Assembly (NCBI RefSeq): GCF_034259105.1
Contig: NZ_CP139478.1
Span: 782,001-846,000, forward strand
Length of the DNA: 64,000 bases
DNA from: Limosilactobacillus reuteri
GTDB lineage: Bacteria > Bacillota > Bacilli > Lactobacillales > Lactobacillaceae
Direction: 5' to 3'
Shown here: piece by piece, positions 26,673 through 36,794 of the stretch
Layout of the letters: each line of letters starts with the position of its first letter
Position numbering within the stretch: position 1 is the stretch's first letter
Position numbers and translations under genes: made by a program
The notes under the pieces: generated by a model
The model's database searches: none
What the model saw: only the letters and a program-made list of their open reading frames with translations
Told to the model about the DNA's origin: nothing

Positions 26673-28484
26673 ATGGCCAGTGAACATTTAGAACATAAAC
26701 TAGCATTGTTACCTGACAAGCCAGGTTGCTACCTGATGAAAAACATTAATGATCAGATAATTTATGTTGGTAAAGCTAAAAATTTAAAAAATCGGGTTCG
26801 GTCTTACTTTAAGAGTAGCCACACCGGTAAAGTAGCTAAAATGGTTTCAGAAGTTGCGGACTTTGAAACCATTGTAACTTCGACTAATAAGGAGTCGTTC
26901 TTACTTGAAATAACGCTGATTCAAAAACATCAACCTTATTTCAATATCAAATTAAAAAAGGGAACTGGTTATCCCTACATAAAAATAACAAATGAGCGGG
27001 ATCCCCAAATTAAGATCGTTAGTAAAATAAAAAAAGATGGTGGATATTATTTTGGCCCTTATCCAAATGTCTATGCTGCGGAGGAGACGATGCATTTTAT
27101 TCAAAAGGTTTACCCATTAAGACGATGTAATGGGTATCAAGGCCGTCCGTGTTTGTATTACCATATGGGACAATGTTTAGGAGCTTGTTTTAAAGACGTT
27201 CCTAAGAGCGAATATGAAGAGCAAATTAAAAAAATTAAGTCATTTTTGAGTGGAAATACAGCGACAGTTAAGCGACAGTTAACCAAAAAGATGCAACTAG
27301 CAGCAGAAAACATGGAGTTTGAACGAGCTGCTGAAATTCGAGACCAGCTTCACTATATTGAAGTGACAGTTGAAAAACAAAAGATTATTTCAAATGATAA
27401 AACCCCTCGTGATTTATTTAATTTCTATATGGATAAAGGGTGGCTTTCTATTCAAATTTTCTTTATTCGGCAGGCGCGGTTGATGAAACGAGAAAAACGT
27501 CTATTTCCAATCGTGGATACGGCAGTTGAAGAAATGACTAGCTTTATTCTCCAGTTTTATAATCGTCGCAATAATATTTTGCCTCGTGAAATTCTTCTTC
27601 CTAAGGGCCTTCCCAATAAAGAAATAAGTGAAATATTAGGGGTACCAGTTCGGACACCGGTTCGTGGTGAAAAACGGGACCTCTTAGCAATGGCACATGA
27701 AAATGCTCAGTTGTCTTTAGATGAAAAATTTCGACTGCTTGAGATGGACCAAAGTAAGACTACCGGTGCGATGAAAGAGATTACGGATGCCCTTGGACTT
27801 CCAGAAGGTCACCGGATTGAAGCGTTTGATCATTCTCATATTCAGGGGGCTGATCCTGTTAGTGCAATGGTTGTATTTGTTAATGGAGAACCAGCTAAAA
27901 ATTTTTACCGGAAGTATAAATTGAAAACGGTGATTAATCATGCTGACGAAGCTGCCAGTACCCGTGAAGTTATTCGACGGAGGTATTCGCGTCTCTTAAA
28001 AGAGAATAAGCCAATGCCGGATATGATTTTTATGGATGGTGGCGAAATTCAGATGGATGCGGCTAAAGATGTTTTAGAGAATGAACTTGGTCTCGATATT
28101 CCGGTAGTAGGGATGGTAAAGAATGATAAACACCAAACCGCTGACTTATTGTTCGGGGATGATGATCACCATATTAATTTGAATCCACGGAGCCAAGGCT
28201 TTTACTTAGTTCAACGCATTCAAGATGAGGTTCACCGGTTTGCAATTACTTTCCACCGGCGCGTTCATACCAAGCATTCGTTAAGCTCGCGTTTGGATGA
28301 AATTAAGGGAGTGGGACCGCGGACTCGGACGAAATTACTTAAAAAATATGGTTCAATTACCAAGATTGCTCAAGCATCAGTTGATGAAATCCATTCACTG
28401 GGGATTAATCGACCTACCGCCCAGTTAATTAAGGTTTCATTGCAGAAAAATGCTGAGGTGGCGAAGGGTAGTAGTCATGATTGA
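26673..28484 (+). CDS. uvrC: UvrABC excision nuclease subunit C
   Basis: Dual-incision nuclease of nucleotide excision repair, 603 aa. N-terminal GIY-YIG domain (DKPGCYLMKNINDQIIYVGKAKNLKNRVRSYF, about 14-45), a Cys cluster (RRCNGYQGRPCLYYHMGQCLGAC), a UVR helix pair (MQLAAENMEFERAAEIRDQL), the RNase H-like 5' incision domain (IEAFDHSHIQGADPVSAMVVF, FMDGGEIQMDAA) and C-terminal helix-hairpin-helix motifs (IKGVGPRTRTKLLKKYGSI). ATG after CGGAGGG. Complete. Confidence 0.97.
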   Translation: MASEHLEHKLALLPDKPGCYLMKNINDQIIYVGKAKNLKNRVRSYFKSSHTGKVAKMVSEVADFETIVTSTNKESFLLEITLIQKHQPYFNIKLKKGTGYPYIKITNERDPQIKIVSKIKKDGGYYFGPYPNVYAAEETMHFIQKVYPLRRCNGYQGRPCLYYHMGQCLGACFKDVPKSEYEEQIKKIKSFLSGNTATVKRQLTKKMQLAAENMEFERAAEIRDQLHYIEVTVEKQKIISNDKTPRDLFNFYMDKGWLSIQIFFIRQARLMKREKRLFPIVDTAVEEMTSFILQFYNRRNNILPREILLPKGLPNKEISEILGVPVRTPVRGEKRDLLAMAHENAQLSLDEKFRLLEMDQSKTTGAMKEITDALGLPEGHRIEAFDHSHIQGADPVSAMVVFVNGEPAKNFYRKYKLKTVINHADEAASTREVIRRRYSRLLKENKPMPDMIFMDGGEIQMDAAKDVLENELGLDIPVVGMVKNDKHQTADLLFGDDDHHINLNPRSQGFYLVQRIQDEVHRFAITFHRRVHTKHSLSSRLDEIKGVGPRTRTKLLKKYGSITKIAQASVDEIHSLGINRPTAQLIKVSLQKNAEVAKGSSHD

Positions 28485-28487
28485 ATT

Positions 28488-28516
28488 TTGACAGGCTTAT
28501 AAATTTTAAATATACT
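28488..28516 (+). promoter_or_regulatory. Predicted sigma-A promoter of obgE
   Basis: Consensus -35 TTGACA, 17-base spacer, TATACT, beginning 4 bases after the uvrC stop. Confidence 0.75.
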
Positions 28517-28548
28517 AAATAATAGACTAAAGAACGGAGACAATCATT

Positions 28549-29865
28549 ATGAATATGTTTGTTGATCAAATAAAAATTGAAGTACATGCAGGTAAAGGTG
28601 GCGATGGAATGGTGGCATTTCGTCGTGAAAAATATGTTCCTAACGGTGGCCCAGCTGGTGGCGATGGTGGCCGTGGAGGCAGTATCATTTTAAAAGTTGA
28701 TGAAGGATTACGGACATTAATGGATTTCCGTTATCACCGAATTTTTAAAGCTAAAAACGGTGGCAATGGGATGAGTAAACAGATGACTGGTCCAAGTGCA
28801 GAAGATACAATTATTGCTGTTCCCCAAGGTACTACTGTTAGGGATCTTGATACTGGTGAGATTATTGGTGATCTCGTTGAAAAGGATCAAGAATTAGTAG
28901 TTGCCAAGGGTGGCCGTGGTGGTCGCGGCAACATTCACTTTGCTAGTGCTAAAAACCCTGCTCCTGAAATTGCTGAAAATGGTGAACCAGGAGAAGACCA
29001 TTACTTAGAATTAGAATTAAAGATGCTTGCTGACGTTGGATTAATTGGGTTCCCTTCTGTTGGAAAGTCAACTTTATTATCAGTAGTAACCGGTGCTAAG
29101 CCTAAAATTGCTGCATATGAATTTACGACATTAACTCCTAATCTCGGAATGGTAATGCTACCAGATGGCCGTGATTTTGCAATGGCTGATATGCCTGGTT
29201 TAATTGAAGGAGCATCGAAGGGTGTCGGCCTTGGATTGAAGTTCTTACGGCATATTGAACGTACGCGCGTTCTCCTTCACCTAGTTGATATGAGCAGTGA
29301 AGATCCTCATCAAGCAATTGAACGTTACCGGCAAATTAATAAGGAACTTGCTAATTACGATCCTGAATTATTAAAACGACCACAAATTGTAGTTGCGACA
29401 AAGATGGATTTGCCAAATTCTGCCGATAACTTAGCTGCTTTTAAAGCTGATTTGGCAGCAGATAAAACTTTAGAAAAACAGCCAGAGATTTTCCCTATTT
29501 CAGCGGTTACTCATCAAGGTGTTCAACAATTAATGCAATTAACTGCTGATCTCTTAGATAAGACGCCCGCATTTGATAGTGAGAGTCATGATAAAGAATT
29601 AGTCGCTGAATATCGTGCTGCTGCTCCTGACAAGAAGGATGAAGCGGACTTTACCATTACCAAGGATGAAGACGGCACCTGGGTATTGGGCGGCGAAAAA
29701 CTTATTCGGTTATTTAAGATGACTGATTTAACTCATGAAGAAAGTCAATTACGCTTTGCTCGTCAACTTCGTCATATGGGAGTTGATGATGCGTTAAGAG
29801 CTAAAGGTGTACAAGATGGCGATCTTGTAAGAATTGAAAAATTTGTTTTTGAATTTATTCAATAA
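28549..29865 (+). CDS. obgE: GTPase Obg (CgtA)
   Basis: Essential GTPase of 438 aa linked to 50S assembly and stress signalling. Glycine-rich N-terminal OBG fold ([30 protein letters not shown]), G1 GFPSVGKST (about 167-175), G3 [17 protein letters not shown]4 TKMD, and a C-terminal OCT domain (about 365-438) typical of Gram-positive Obg. Start ATG at 28549 with GGAGAC upstream; a Met at the third codon is the other possible start. Confidence 0.97.
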   Translation: MNMFVDQIKIEVHAGKGGDGMVAFRREKYVPNGGPAGGDGGRGGSIILKVDEGLRTLMDFRYHRIFKAKNGGNGMSKQMTGPSAEDTIIAVPQGTTVRDLDTGEIIGDLVEKDQELVVAKGGRGGRGNIHFASAKNPAPEIAENGEPGEDHYLELELKMLADVGLIGFPSVGKSTLLSVVTGAKPKIAAYEFTTLTPNLGMVMLPDGRDFAMADMPGLIEGASKGVGLGLKFLRHIERTRVLLHLVDMSSEDPHQAIERYRQINKELANYDPELLKRPQIVVATKMDLPNSADNLAAFKADLAADKTLEKQPEIFPISAVTHQGVQQLMQLTADLLDKTPAFDSESHDKELVAEYRAAAPDKKDEADFTITKDEDGTWVLGGEKLIRLFKMTDLTHEESQLRFARQLRHMGVDDALRAKGVQDGDLVRIEKFVFEFIQ

Positions 29866-29897
29866 AATTATACGTAGCAAAGGTAGGAAAAATATAA

Positions 29898-30827
29898 ATG
29901 CAACTTGAATTTTTAGGAACAGGCGCTGGTTCCCCAAGTAAGCAACGTAATGTAGCAAGCGTTGCATTGCGGTTGTTAGAAGAACGAAACGCAATTTGGT
30001 TATTTGATGTGGGAGAAGCTACTCAACATCAAATTCTCAATACGACAATTAGGCCACGAAAGATAGAAAAAATCTTTATTACTCACTTGCATGGTGATCA
30101 TATCTTTGGTTTACCTGGGTTACTAAGTTCTCGCTCTTTTCAAGGAGGAACCGAACCATTGACGATCTATGGACCAGTAGGAATAAAGCGGTATGTTCAG
30201 ACTTCTTTGCAAGTAAGTGAGTCACGCCTCAGTTATCCTTTGCACTTTGTTGAAATAACAGATGACGGGGAACTATTTAATGATCATGGCTTTAGAGTGA
30301 TTGCACGAAAGTTAGATCATAAAATCGCTTGTTTTGGCTACCGGATTGAAGAAGCGGATCATCCAGGAGAATTACAAGTTGAGAAATTACGAGAACAAAA
30401 AGTACCATCTGGGCCAATTTACGGCCAACTAAAAGCTGGAAAAACGGTTACTCTTCCTGATGGTCGCGTATTAGATGGTCATGACTTTATTGGCACTCCT
30501 CAACCTGGACGCATTATTGCAATTTTAGGCGATACTAGACAAACAAAGAATGCAATTTTGTTAGCACAAAATGCGGATGTATTAGTGCATGAAAGTACTT
30601 TTGCTAAAGATGAGACGAAGATGGCACACAATTATTATCATTCAACCAGCAAACAAGCAGCTGAAATTGCAAAAAAAGCAGGTGTTAAAAAATTATTGTT
30701 AAATCATATTTCAGCACGATACACTGGTAAAGCAGCCTATCAATTGGCATATCAAGTTCGTAATATTATTCCTGATACTCGAGTTGTTAATGATTTTGAT
30801 GTGATTGATATTCCGTTCAAAAAATGA
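29898..30827 (+). CDS. rnz: Ribonuclease Z
   Basis: tRNA 3'-processing endonuclease of 309 aa with metallo-beta-lactamase fold. The metal motif is [13 protein letters not shown] (His62, His64, Asp66, His67), preceded by [17 protein letters not shown]; further metal ligands lie in [10 protein letters not shown] and in the C-terminal NHISARYTG, with the HEST motif seen as [10 protein letters not shown]. It follows obgE and precedes an SDR gene, as rnz-yqjQ does in Bacillus. Confidence 0.96.
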   Translation: MQLEFLGTGAGSPSKQRNVASVALRLLEERNAIWLFDVGEATQHQILNTTIRPRKIEKIFITHLHGDHIFGLPGLLSSRSFQGGTEPLTIYGPVGIKRYVQTSLQVSESRLSYPLHFVEITDDGELFNDHGFRVIARKLDHKIACFGYRIEEADHPGELQVEKLREQKVPSGPIYGQLKAGKTVTLPDGRVLDGHDFIGTPQPGRIIAILGDTRQTKNAILLAQNADVLVHESTFAKDETKMAHNYYHSTSKQAAEIAKKAGVKKLLLNHISARYTGKAAYQLAYQVRNIIPDTRVVNDFDVIDIPFKK

Positions 30828-30843
30828 AAAGAGATGGCAAAAA

Positions 30844-31677
30844 ATGCTGAGAAGAGTAAAGACGTTACGTTTTCTGCGAAATGAAGTTGTATTAATTACT
30901 GGTGGTTCAAGTGGAATCGGCAAAGAGTTGGCTTTTGAGGCAGCTCGTCGTGGTGCAATTGTTGTTGTTGTTTCTCGTAACCTTGAGAAGTTGCAAGAAG
31001 TAGCCAAGAAATGTTTAATTTTATCTGGCCGGCCAGCATTTGCTTATCAATTGGATGTCACCGACCCTGATCAGATTGATGATGTGCTTTCGAAAGTTCA
31101 ACATGAAGTAGGAGGAATCGATGTATTAATTAATTCTGCTGGGCTTGGTGACTTTATTCCCGTAGTTAAGGAATCTTACAGCTCAATGGAAAAAATGGTA
31201 CATACAAACCTCTTAGCTTTAATGTATATTAGTCGGTGTGTGGCTAAACAAATGATGGATCAAGGGTATGGAGCCATTATTAATATGGGTTCATTAGCTG
31301 GTAAATTGCCTACACCAAATAGCACTGTATATTCAGCAATGAAGGCTGGGGTAATCCAGTTTGATAACGTTTTACGAATGGAAGTTGCTGATTATGGTGT
31401 CCAAGTGTTGACAGTTAATCCTGGTCCAATTGATACGCCTTTCTTTGATAAAGCGGATAATGATTATACATATCGGGCACATTTGCCAAAATGGATGTTT
31501 ATCTCTCCTGAAGACTTAGCTCGACGAATTTGGAATAATGTTGGGTATAAGACAAGGGAAATTAATGTTCCAGGATATGTGGCTTATCTTGGCTGGGCTT
31601 ACCAAGTTATTCCCGGTTTAGGTGACTGGGCAATTAAGAAATTTTTTGATTTCCAACAGGATAAGAAGAACTTATAA
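30844..31677 (+). CDS. yqjQ: Short-chain dehydrogenase/reductase, YqjQ-like
   Basis: Classical SDR oxidoreductase of 277 aa. Cofactor motif ITGGSSGIGKELAFEAARRG (about 17-36), with VVVSRN suggesting NADP preference, NSAG (NNAG variant), and catalytic YSAMK (Tyr163). C-terminus is hydrophobic (GYVAYLGWAYQVIPGLGDW), compatible with membrane association. Start ATG at 30844; the region before it has only a weak GAGATGG. The substrate is unknown. It sits after rnz and is cut off from recJ by an IS30 element. Confidence 0.85.
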   Translation: MLRRVKTLRFLRNEVVLITGGSSGIGKELAFEAARRGAIVVVVSRNLEKLQEVAKKCLILSGRPAFAYQLDVTDPDQIDDVLSKVQHEVGGIDVLINSAGLGDFIPVVKESYSSMEKMVHTNLLALMYISRCVAKQMMDQGYGAIINMGSLAGKLPTPNSTVYSAMKAGVIQFDNVLRMEVADYGVQVLTVNPGPIDTPFFDKADNDYTYRAHLPKWMFISPEDLARRIWNNVGYKTREINVPGYVAYLGWAYQVIPGLGDWAIKKFFDFQQDKKNL

Positions 31678-31695
31678 TATGCTCCCTTATTTTCA

Positions 31696-31709
31696 TTTTC
31701 GTTAAATTG
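31696..31709 (+). repeat. Target site duplication, left copy (IS30 copy 2)
   Basis: TTTTCGTTAAATTG, repeated exactly at 32988-33001. The last G may instead be the first base of the element, making the duplication 13 bp. Confidence 0.88.
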
Positions 31710-32987
31710 GTGGATTATAGAATGAAGTTAGCCACCCAGTTGGTGGTAAATAAAAAACGCCATTCGGCGTGACATCAGGTATCATATTAAGTGAACCAAA
31801 CCTATATGAAAGGATGTCCGTCAAATGACGCACTTAAATGATACCATGTCTACTAGTTTATTGACTACTCATAAAAAGAATGCTCATCTTACTAAAGAAG
31901 AACGTGTGATGATTGCGACTTTAAAGTCGCAAGGACTTTCCAATCGCGCAATTGGTCGCCAATTAGGAGTTAATCATCAAACAATTAATAACGAGCTCAA
32001 CCGTGGTACGGTCCGCCAACTTCGTCGTCAAAAATCTAATGGTAAGATTTACGAATATTCTTACTACATCTATAGTTATGAAGCTGGTCAGGCCACATAT
32101 CTTGAACATCACCGCCATTCTGGTCGTCGTCGCTTATATTATTCTTCAAAGCAATTTTTACGATTAGCTGATCAGCTAATGCTTGGTGAGTTTGACGACC
32201 ACCATTACTCCCCACAAGCGGTTATTTATAAGGCTCGAGATTTAATGAATGATGGCACCCTGATCCCAAAGTCGGTTGTAACTTTATATCAATGGATTAA
32301 TGAGGGTGTGCTTCGTACGTCCAATTTAGACCTCTTTGAAAAACCTAAACGTAAGCATCATCGAACTCATCCGCAAGCTAAAAGGTGCTTAGGGCCTAAT
32401 ATTGCTCAACGACCTCAAACTGCGGACCAACGGTCCGAAATTGGCCATTGGGAACTAGATACAGTTCAGGGACAGAAAAACGGTAATGACAGTGTTGTAC
32501 TAGTAATGACTGATCGCCTTTCACGAGTTAATATCACGAGTAAAATTGCTGGTAAAACTGCGCATGCAGTAAATCAGTTCTTTATAAATTTACGCCAGAA
32601 AATGGGCACAGATGCTTACTATCGCATCTTTAAGACAATAACCTCTGACAACGGTTCAGAATTTAGTGAGTTAACACAAGTTCACGATCATGTTTTCTAT
32701 GCTGATCCGTATTCCCCTTGGGAACGTGGATCCAATGAGATCAATAACCGGTTTCTCCGCAAGGAGATTACCAAAGGTGAAGCTATAAATAACTATAGTA
32801 GTGCTCAGATCATAGCGACTAATGATTGGATGAATCACTATCCACGAGCTATGTTTAATGGACATTCGTCAATGGATATCTATCGTAAGGCCTTCTACCA
32901 AGAGATATCACAGCTCCATCAACCAATAATCAATTGGTCAGTATTATTTATTTGAGTCCAGTGGCTAACTTATTCTTGAAATTTAGG
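31709..32987 (+). mobile_element. IS30-family insertion sequence, copy 2
   Basis: Same element as 12776-14054, in opposite orientation, with the same ends (GTGGATTATAG.. and ..TTGAAATTTAGG). It lies between the SDR gene and recJ in non-coding DNA, and has its own, different target duplication, so it is an independent insertion. Near its 5' end is a small hairpin (ACGCC / GGCGT) before the transposase gene. Confidence 0.93.
31825..32955 (+). CDS. IS30-family transposase
   Basis: Identical over all 376 aa to the transposase at 12808-13938: helix-turn-helix N-terminus, then WELDTVQG, TSDNGSEF and NNRFLRKEI of the DDE domain. The identity points to recent transposition. Transcribed in the same direction as recJ, so transcription of the transposase could run on into recJ; no terminator is visible between the transposase stop and the end of the element. 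Confidence 0.95.
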   Translation: MTHLNDTMSTSLLTTHKKNAHLTKEERVMIATLKSQGLSNRAIGRQLGVNHQTINNELNRGTVRQLRRQKSNGKIYEYSYYIYSYEAGQATYLEHHRHSGRRRLYYSSKQFLRLADQLMLGEFDDHHYSPQAVIYKARDLMNDGTLIPKSVVTLYQWINEGVLRTSNLDLFEKPKRKHHRTHPQAKRCLGPNIAQRPQTADQRSEIGHWELDTVQGQKNGNDSVVLVMTDRLSRVNITSKIAGKTAHAVNQFFINLRQKMGTDAYYRIFKTITSDNGSEFSELTQVHDHVFYADPYSPWERGSNEINNRFLRKEITKGEAINNYSSAQIIATNDWMNHYPRAMFNGHSSMDIYRKAFYQEISQLHQPIINWSVLFI

Positions 32988-33001
32988 TTTTCGTTAAATT
33001 G
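32988..33001 (+). repeat. Target site duplication, right copy (IS30 copy 2)
   Basis: Exact repeat of 31696-31709. Further on, at about 33050-33074, lies a degenerate relative of the GAGGCTGGG hairpin (two mismatches in the stem). Confidence 0.88.
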
Positions 33002-33108
33002 CAGAATTTAGCAGTTTCTTTCAAAAAATGAAAGGAGCAAAATAAAAGAGACTGAGTTTATCCCAGCCTCTTGTTTAATTTTGGCGTTGAAATGGTGGTT
33101 AATTTTAA

Positions 33109-35436
33109 ATGATTGATGCAAAATTTAAGTGGGAACTTGCCGATAATGCTTCCTCATTAACTGTTGATAATCTTGAAAAAGAGTTAGGCATTTCTAGAAT
33201 ATTGGCAACCTTATTAGCTCAGCAAGGAATCGATTCAACCGAACAAGCAAAAAAATTCTTTGAACCATCGATGGAAGAGATCCATGATCCAACCTTATTG
33301 CATGATATGGATAAAGCAGTTGAGCGAATTAAGCAGGCAGTTGAAAAGCAAGAACAAATTACTATTTATGGTGATTATGATGCCGATGGAATTACTAGCA
33401 CATCCTTAATGTATGAAACGCTATTATCTATCGGTGCTAATGTTAATTATTATGTCCCAAATCGTTTTACAGATGGATATGGGCCTAACGTGGATGCTTA
33501 CCAACGTCTTGTTGATAATGGTACCCAGCTTTTTATTACGGTGGATAATGGCGTTAGCGGAAAAAATGTTATCGATAAGGTAATGGCAGCAGGAGTAGAT
33601 GTTATAATTACTGACCACCATGAGTTGCCTGCTGACTTGCCTAATGCGGTTGCGATCGTTCACCCTCGTTATCCTGGTAGTAATTATCCTTTTCCTGATT
33701 TGTCAGGCGTTGGTGTTGCATTTAAGGTGGCTTGGGCTTTAACTGGTGAGTTTCCTGTTGAAGAACTGGACTTAGTTGCAATTGGTGAAATAGCTGATGT
33801 AGTAAACGTTACGGACGAAAATCATGCGTTAATTTCCTATGGCATTCAGCAATTACGACAGGGGATGCGTCCAGGATTAGCGGCTTTAATGAAATTAGCT
33901 GATATTAAAGCTAACAATCTAACTGATCAGGATATTGGATTTGGAATTGCACCACGGCTAAATGCGCTTGGCCGAATTGCTGATGCTAATGATGGAGTTA
34001 AGCTGCTGACGAGTTTAGATGAGAATGAATCACAAAAATTAGCTAAAGAGGTAGATCAGGCTAATAAAGAACGTCAGAACCTAGTTGCTGAGATTATGAA
34101 AGAAGCAGAAAAACAGGCTAATAGCTCAGCTAACCAGCAGAAAAGGACCTTATTAATTGTTGGGAAAGGTTGGCATCAAGGTGTATTAGGAATTGTTGCC
34201 AGTCGGATTATGAATGAGACCGGAAAGCCAACAATTGTGGCATCAACTGATCAAAATAATCCGACCTTAATAAAAGGATCTGGTAGAAGCGTTGACAGTT
34301 TTAATTTGTTCAATGCCTTGGAGGCTCATCGTGAACTATTTACAACATTTGGTGGGCACCCTGCTGCTTGTGGTCTTTCTTTTGATCAGAAAAATATTGT
34401 ACCTCTGCAAATAGCCTTGGAAGAAGAAGCAGTCAAACAAAAATTTGATCCAACGGTAAAGCAACCTCTTCCAATCGCAATGAAACTTGTACCAGCTGAT
34501 GTTACCCAACAGTTATATAACGATATTCAACAGGTTGCTCCATTTGGTCCAGGAAATATGGAACCGGTTTTTGAATTAAATAACGTTAAAGTTGTCGATG
34601 TCAAAACAATGGGACAGGAACACCAGCATTTAAAATTTTCGATTGTAAGTGATAAAAAAAATCTAACAGTCGTCGCTTTTGGTCAAGGAAATTTGGCAAC
34701 ACTATTATCCGCGCCAACCGGACAAATTAATTTAGCCGTTAAAGTTAGTCTTAATGAGTGGCGTGGTAAAAAAAGTGTCCAACTGATGTTAGAAGATCTC
34801 CAAATTAATGGAACGGTAATTATTGATGAACGAACGAATAAACTAACTCCTCAGCTTTTTAGTTCTTCAGATTATTACATTGTAAGAGAACCAAGATTGC
34901 GAGAAAATATTGCTCCCCATGTGGCTCCTGGCTATACTTTATCGATCGAAGAAGCAATTAAGACTGATTTTTCTGGTCAACAAGTAACGCTGGTTGACTG
35001 CCCATCTAGTGAAGAAATGCTAAAACGGATTTTTGCAGAGGATGAAGGAGAACCAGCAACTATTCGCTTATTATTGTATCAGCGAAAAAGTGCCTATTTA
35101 GCTGGGCTTCCAACACGGAATGATTTTGCACAGCTTTATCGATTTATTTATAGGCAAAAAGAATTAAAATGGCCCATGCAAGCTAAAGCAGTTAGCAATC
35201 ATTTAAAGATTAATATGGATCGATTAAATCTAATGATTCAAGTGTTTTCTGAAGTAGGATTTGTTACAATAAAAGATGACGTGTTAAAGTTTAATGAGCC
35301 AACTAATAAGACTGATTTAACGCAAACTAAACGTTATCAAAAACAATTAGCACAATATAAAGTTGAACAACAGTTGCTTTTTAATGATGCGGCAACGGTT
35401 GCTAAATGGCTATTGGAATATCTAAATTTAGAATAA
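33109..35436 (+). CDS. recJ: Single-stranded-DNA-specific exonuclease RecJ
   Basis: 5'-3' ssDNA exonuclease of 775 aa for recombination and mismatch repair. DHH-family metal motifs: [12 protein letters not shown] (about 86-97), [11 protein letters not shown] (about 168), [12 protein letters not shown], and the DHHA1 motif [12 protein letters not shown]. An OB-type domain follows ([21 protein letters not shown]), then the long C-terminal region typical of Firmicutes RecJ. Start ATG at 33109 after GGTGG. Linked to apt as in Bacillus (yrvE-apt). The IS30 copy lies about 120 bases upstream, so its promoter situation may have been altered. Confidence 0.93.
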   Translation: MIDAKFKWELADNASSLTVDNLEKELGISRILATLLAQQGIDSTEQAKKFFEPSMEEIHDPTLLHDMDKAVERIKQAVEKQEQITIYGDYDADGITSTSLMYETLLSIGANVNYYVPNRFTDGYGPNVDAYQRLVDNGTQLFITVDNGVSGKNVIDKVMAAGVDVIITDHHELPADLPNAVAIVHPRYPGSNYPFPDLSGVGVAFKVAWALTGEFPVEELDLVAIGEIADVVNVTDENHALISYGIQQLRQGMRPGLAALMKLADIKANNLTDQDIGFGIAPRLNALGRIADANDGVKLLTSLDENESQKLAKEVDQANKERQNLVAEIMKEAEKQANSSANQQKRTLLIVGKGWHQGVLGIVASRIMNETGKPTIVASTDQNNPTLIKGSGRSVDSFNLFNALEAHRELFTTFGGHPAACGLSFDQKNIVPLQIALEEEAVKQKFDPTVKQPLPIAMKLVPADVTQQLYNDIQQVAPFGPGNMEPVFELNNVKVVDVKTMGQEHQHLKFSIVSDKKNLTVVAFGQGNLATLLSAPTGQINLAVKVSLNEWRGKKSVQLMLEDLQINGTVIIDERTNKLTPQLFSSSDYYIVREPRLRENIAPHVAPGYTLSIEEAIKTDFSGQQVTLVDCPSSEEMLKRIFAEDEGEPATIRLLLYQRKSAYLAGLPTRNDFAQLYRFIYRQKELKWPMQAKAVSNHLKINMDRLNLMIQVFSEVGFVTIKDDVLKFNEPTNKTDLTQTKRYQKQLAQYKVEQQLLFNDAATVAKWLLEYLNLE

Positions 35437-35452
35437 GGAGACTATTTATCTC

Positions 35453-35971
35453 ATGGCTTTAGACCTTTATAAATACGTAGCTAGTGTTCCTGATTATCCA
35501 GAAAAGGGTGTTATTTTTCGGGATATTTTACCGTTAATGGCTGATGGAGCTGCATTTAAGCAAGCTACTGACGAATTAGTTGATTATGCTAAGGATAAAA
35601 AGGTAGATATGGTAGTAGGACCAGAAGCGCGAGGCTTTATTGTTGGGTGTCCTATTGCTCGTGAACTGAGTGTTGGATTTGCTCCAGCACGTAAAAAGGG
35701 TAAGTTGCCAAGGAAAGCAATTAGTGCATCTTATGACTTAGAATACGGAACAGCTACCTTGCAAATGGAAGCCGATGCAATTAAACCGGGACAACGGGTT
35801 CTTGTTGTGGATGATCTTTTAGCTACAGGAGGAACTATCTCTGCAACAATCGATATGGTTGAACAAATGGGTGGTATTGTTGTTGGCTGTGCATTCTTAA
35901 TCGAATTAAAAGATCTTCATGGTCGCGATAAGCTTAAAGATTACGATATGAAGGCATTAATGGAATTTTAA
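35453..35971 (+). CDS. apt: Adenine phosphoribosyltransferase
   Basis: Purine salvage enzyme: adenine plus PRPP gives AMP. 172 aa, with [15 protein letters not shown] at the N-terminus, adenine-site loop [15 protein letters not shown], and the PRPP-binding motif [13 protein letters not shown] (about 117-129). Ribosome binding site AAGGAG, 16 bases after recJ, so probably one transcript with it. Confidence 0.96.
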   Translation: MALDLYKYVASVPDYPEKGVIFRDILPLMADGAAFKQATDELVDYAKDKKVDMVVGPEARGFIVGCPIARELSVGFAPARKKGKLPRKAISASYDLEYGTATLQMEADAIKPGQRVLVVDDLLATGGTISATIDMVEQMGGIVVGCAFLIELKDLHGRDKLKDYDMKALMEF

Positions 35972-35976
35972 TTAGG

Positions 35977-36006
35977 AGGAGGCTGGGGATACTAGCCTTT
36001 TTTCTT
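35977..36006 (+). terminator. Weak terminator after apt
   Basis: AGGCT / AGCCT short stem followed by TTTTTTCTTTTT. The 5' half (GGAGGCTGGGGA) looks like a truncated member of the GAGGCTGGG hairpin family. Confidence 0.5.
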
Positions 36007-36081
36007 TTTAAATTATAGTTGTATATATAAAATGAATGCGGGACAATAACATTACGTTGATAAAAAGGAGCCAGTTAATTT

Positions 36082-36696
36082 ATGATTTTCTTAGTAATAA
36101 TGGGAGCCCTATTTTTAATTTTGGGTGGTTTTTATCTTGCTAATTCATGGCAACAGTATCGCGAATGGAAAAGCGGGACAATCATTGTCGTATTGAGTAT
36201 TATCGCAATTGTTTATGGTGTGATTAATTTACCTTATTTTCATCATAATAATTCTGCTAGCTCAAGCCAAAGTACTTCATCTTCACAAGTGGCGCGGTCC
36301 AGTAGTTTTTCATCATTTTCGAATGGATTAGCGATTGGCAATTCAAGTGCAAATGAAGCGCAACAAGAAAGTAAGACAATGGCTGTTTTGCGTCAAATGC
36401 AAAAGGGTTATTCAAAATTAGGTTCAGTTGACTATAACGAAGATAGTAAGACATTCCAGATCACGCCAACTGATGATAATACGGTTGAAGCATTGAAAGC
36501 TTTAGCGCAAGATCCAAGTCAGGCTGAACAAATGGGTTGGCCTAACTTAACTAAGTCGATTAAAAGCAATTCAGGGCAAGTAGAAAAAGCATTAGGTGAA
36601 GGATATTCAATTAGTATTATGAATCCAAGTGATTCTAGTAAGGCGTTGTATACGGCCAAAGATGGCAAAACTACATACGATATTGCTAATCAATAA
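36082..36696 (+). CDS. Membrane protein with Ser-rich linker and soluble C-terminal domain, unknown function
   Basis: Protein of 204 aa. Two N-terminal membrane helices (about residues 1-20, IFLVIMGALFLILGGFYLA, and about 33-53, TIIVVLSIIAIVYGVINL), then a Ser/Ala/Gln-rich low-complexity stretch (about 57-95) and a soluble domain (about 100-204) with VDYNEDSKTFQITPTDDNTVEALKAL. The C-terminal domain is probably outside the membrane, held by the Ser linker. ATG after AAGGAG. I recognise no enzyme motif. Possibly a lactobacillus-specific cell-surface protein; followed at once by an IS3-family element. Confidence 0.75.
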   Translation: MIFLVIMGALFLILGGFYLANSWQQYREWKSGTIIVVLSIIAIVYGVINLPYFHHNNSASSSQSTSSSQVARSSSFSSFSNGLAIGNSSANEAQQESKTMAVLRQMQKGYSKLGSVDYNEDSKTFQITPTDDNTVEALKALAQDPSQAEQMGWPNLTKSIKSNSGQVEKALGEGYSISIMNPSDSSKALYTAKDGKTTYDIANQ

Positions 36697-36736
36697 AACT
36701 AAATAACCTAAGATTAGTTCAAGAACAGGCTATAAT

Positions 36737-36787
36737 GCCCTCTGAGTATACAGATGAAATAGAAAATTCATCTTATACTCGGAGGGC
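36737..36787 (+). promoter_or_regulatory. IS3 left-end hairpin that masks the transposase ribosome binding site
   Basis: The left inverted repeat (36737-36758) is followed within 8 bases by its complement (36767-36787): about 20 paired bases with one T.G wobble and one bulged C. The 3' arm contains GGAGG (36781-36785), the ribosome binding site of orfA (ATG 36795). RNA entering from outside the element would fold and hide this site. Confidence 0.7.
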
Positions 36788-36794
36788 TTTTTCT

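Noticed and set aside
12776..32987. The two IS30 copies as ends of a composite transposon
   Set aside because: The DNA between them is conserved housekeeping in normal order, and each copy has its own target duplication, so they are separate insertions.
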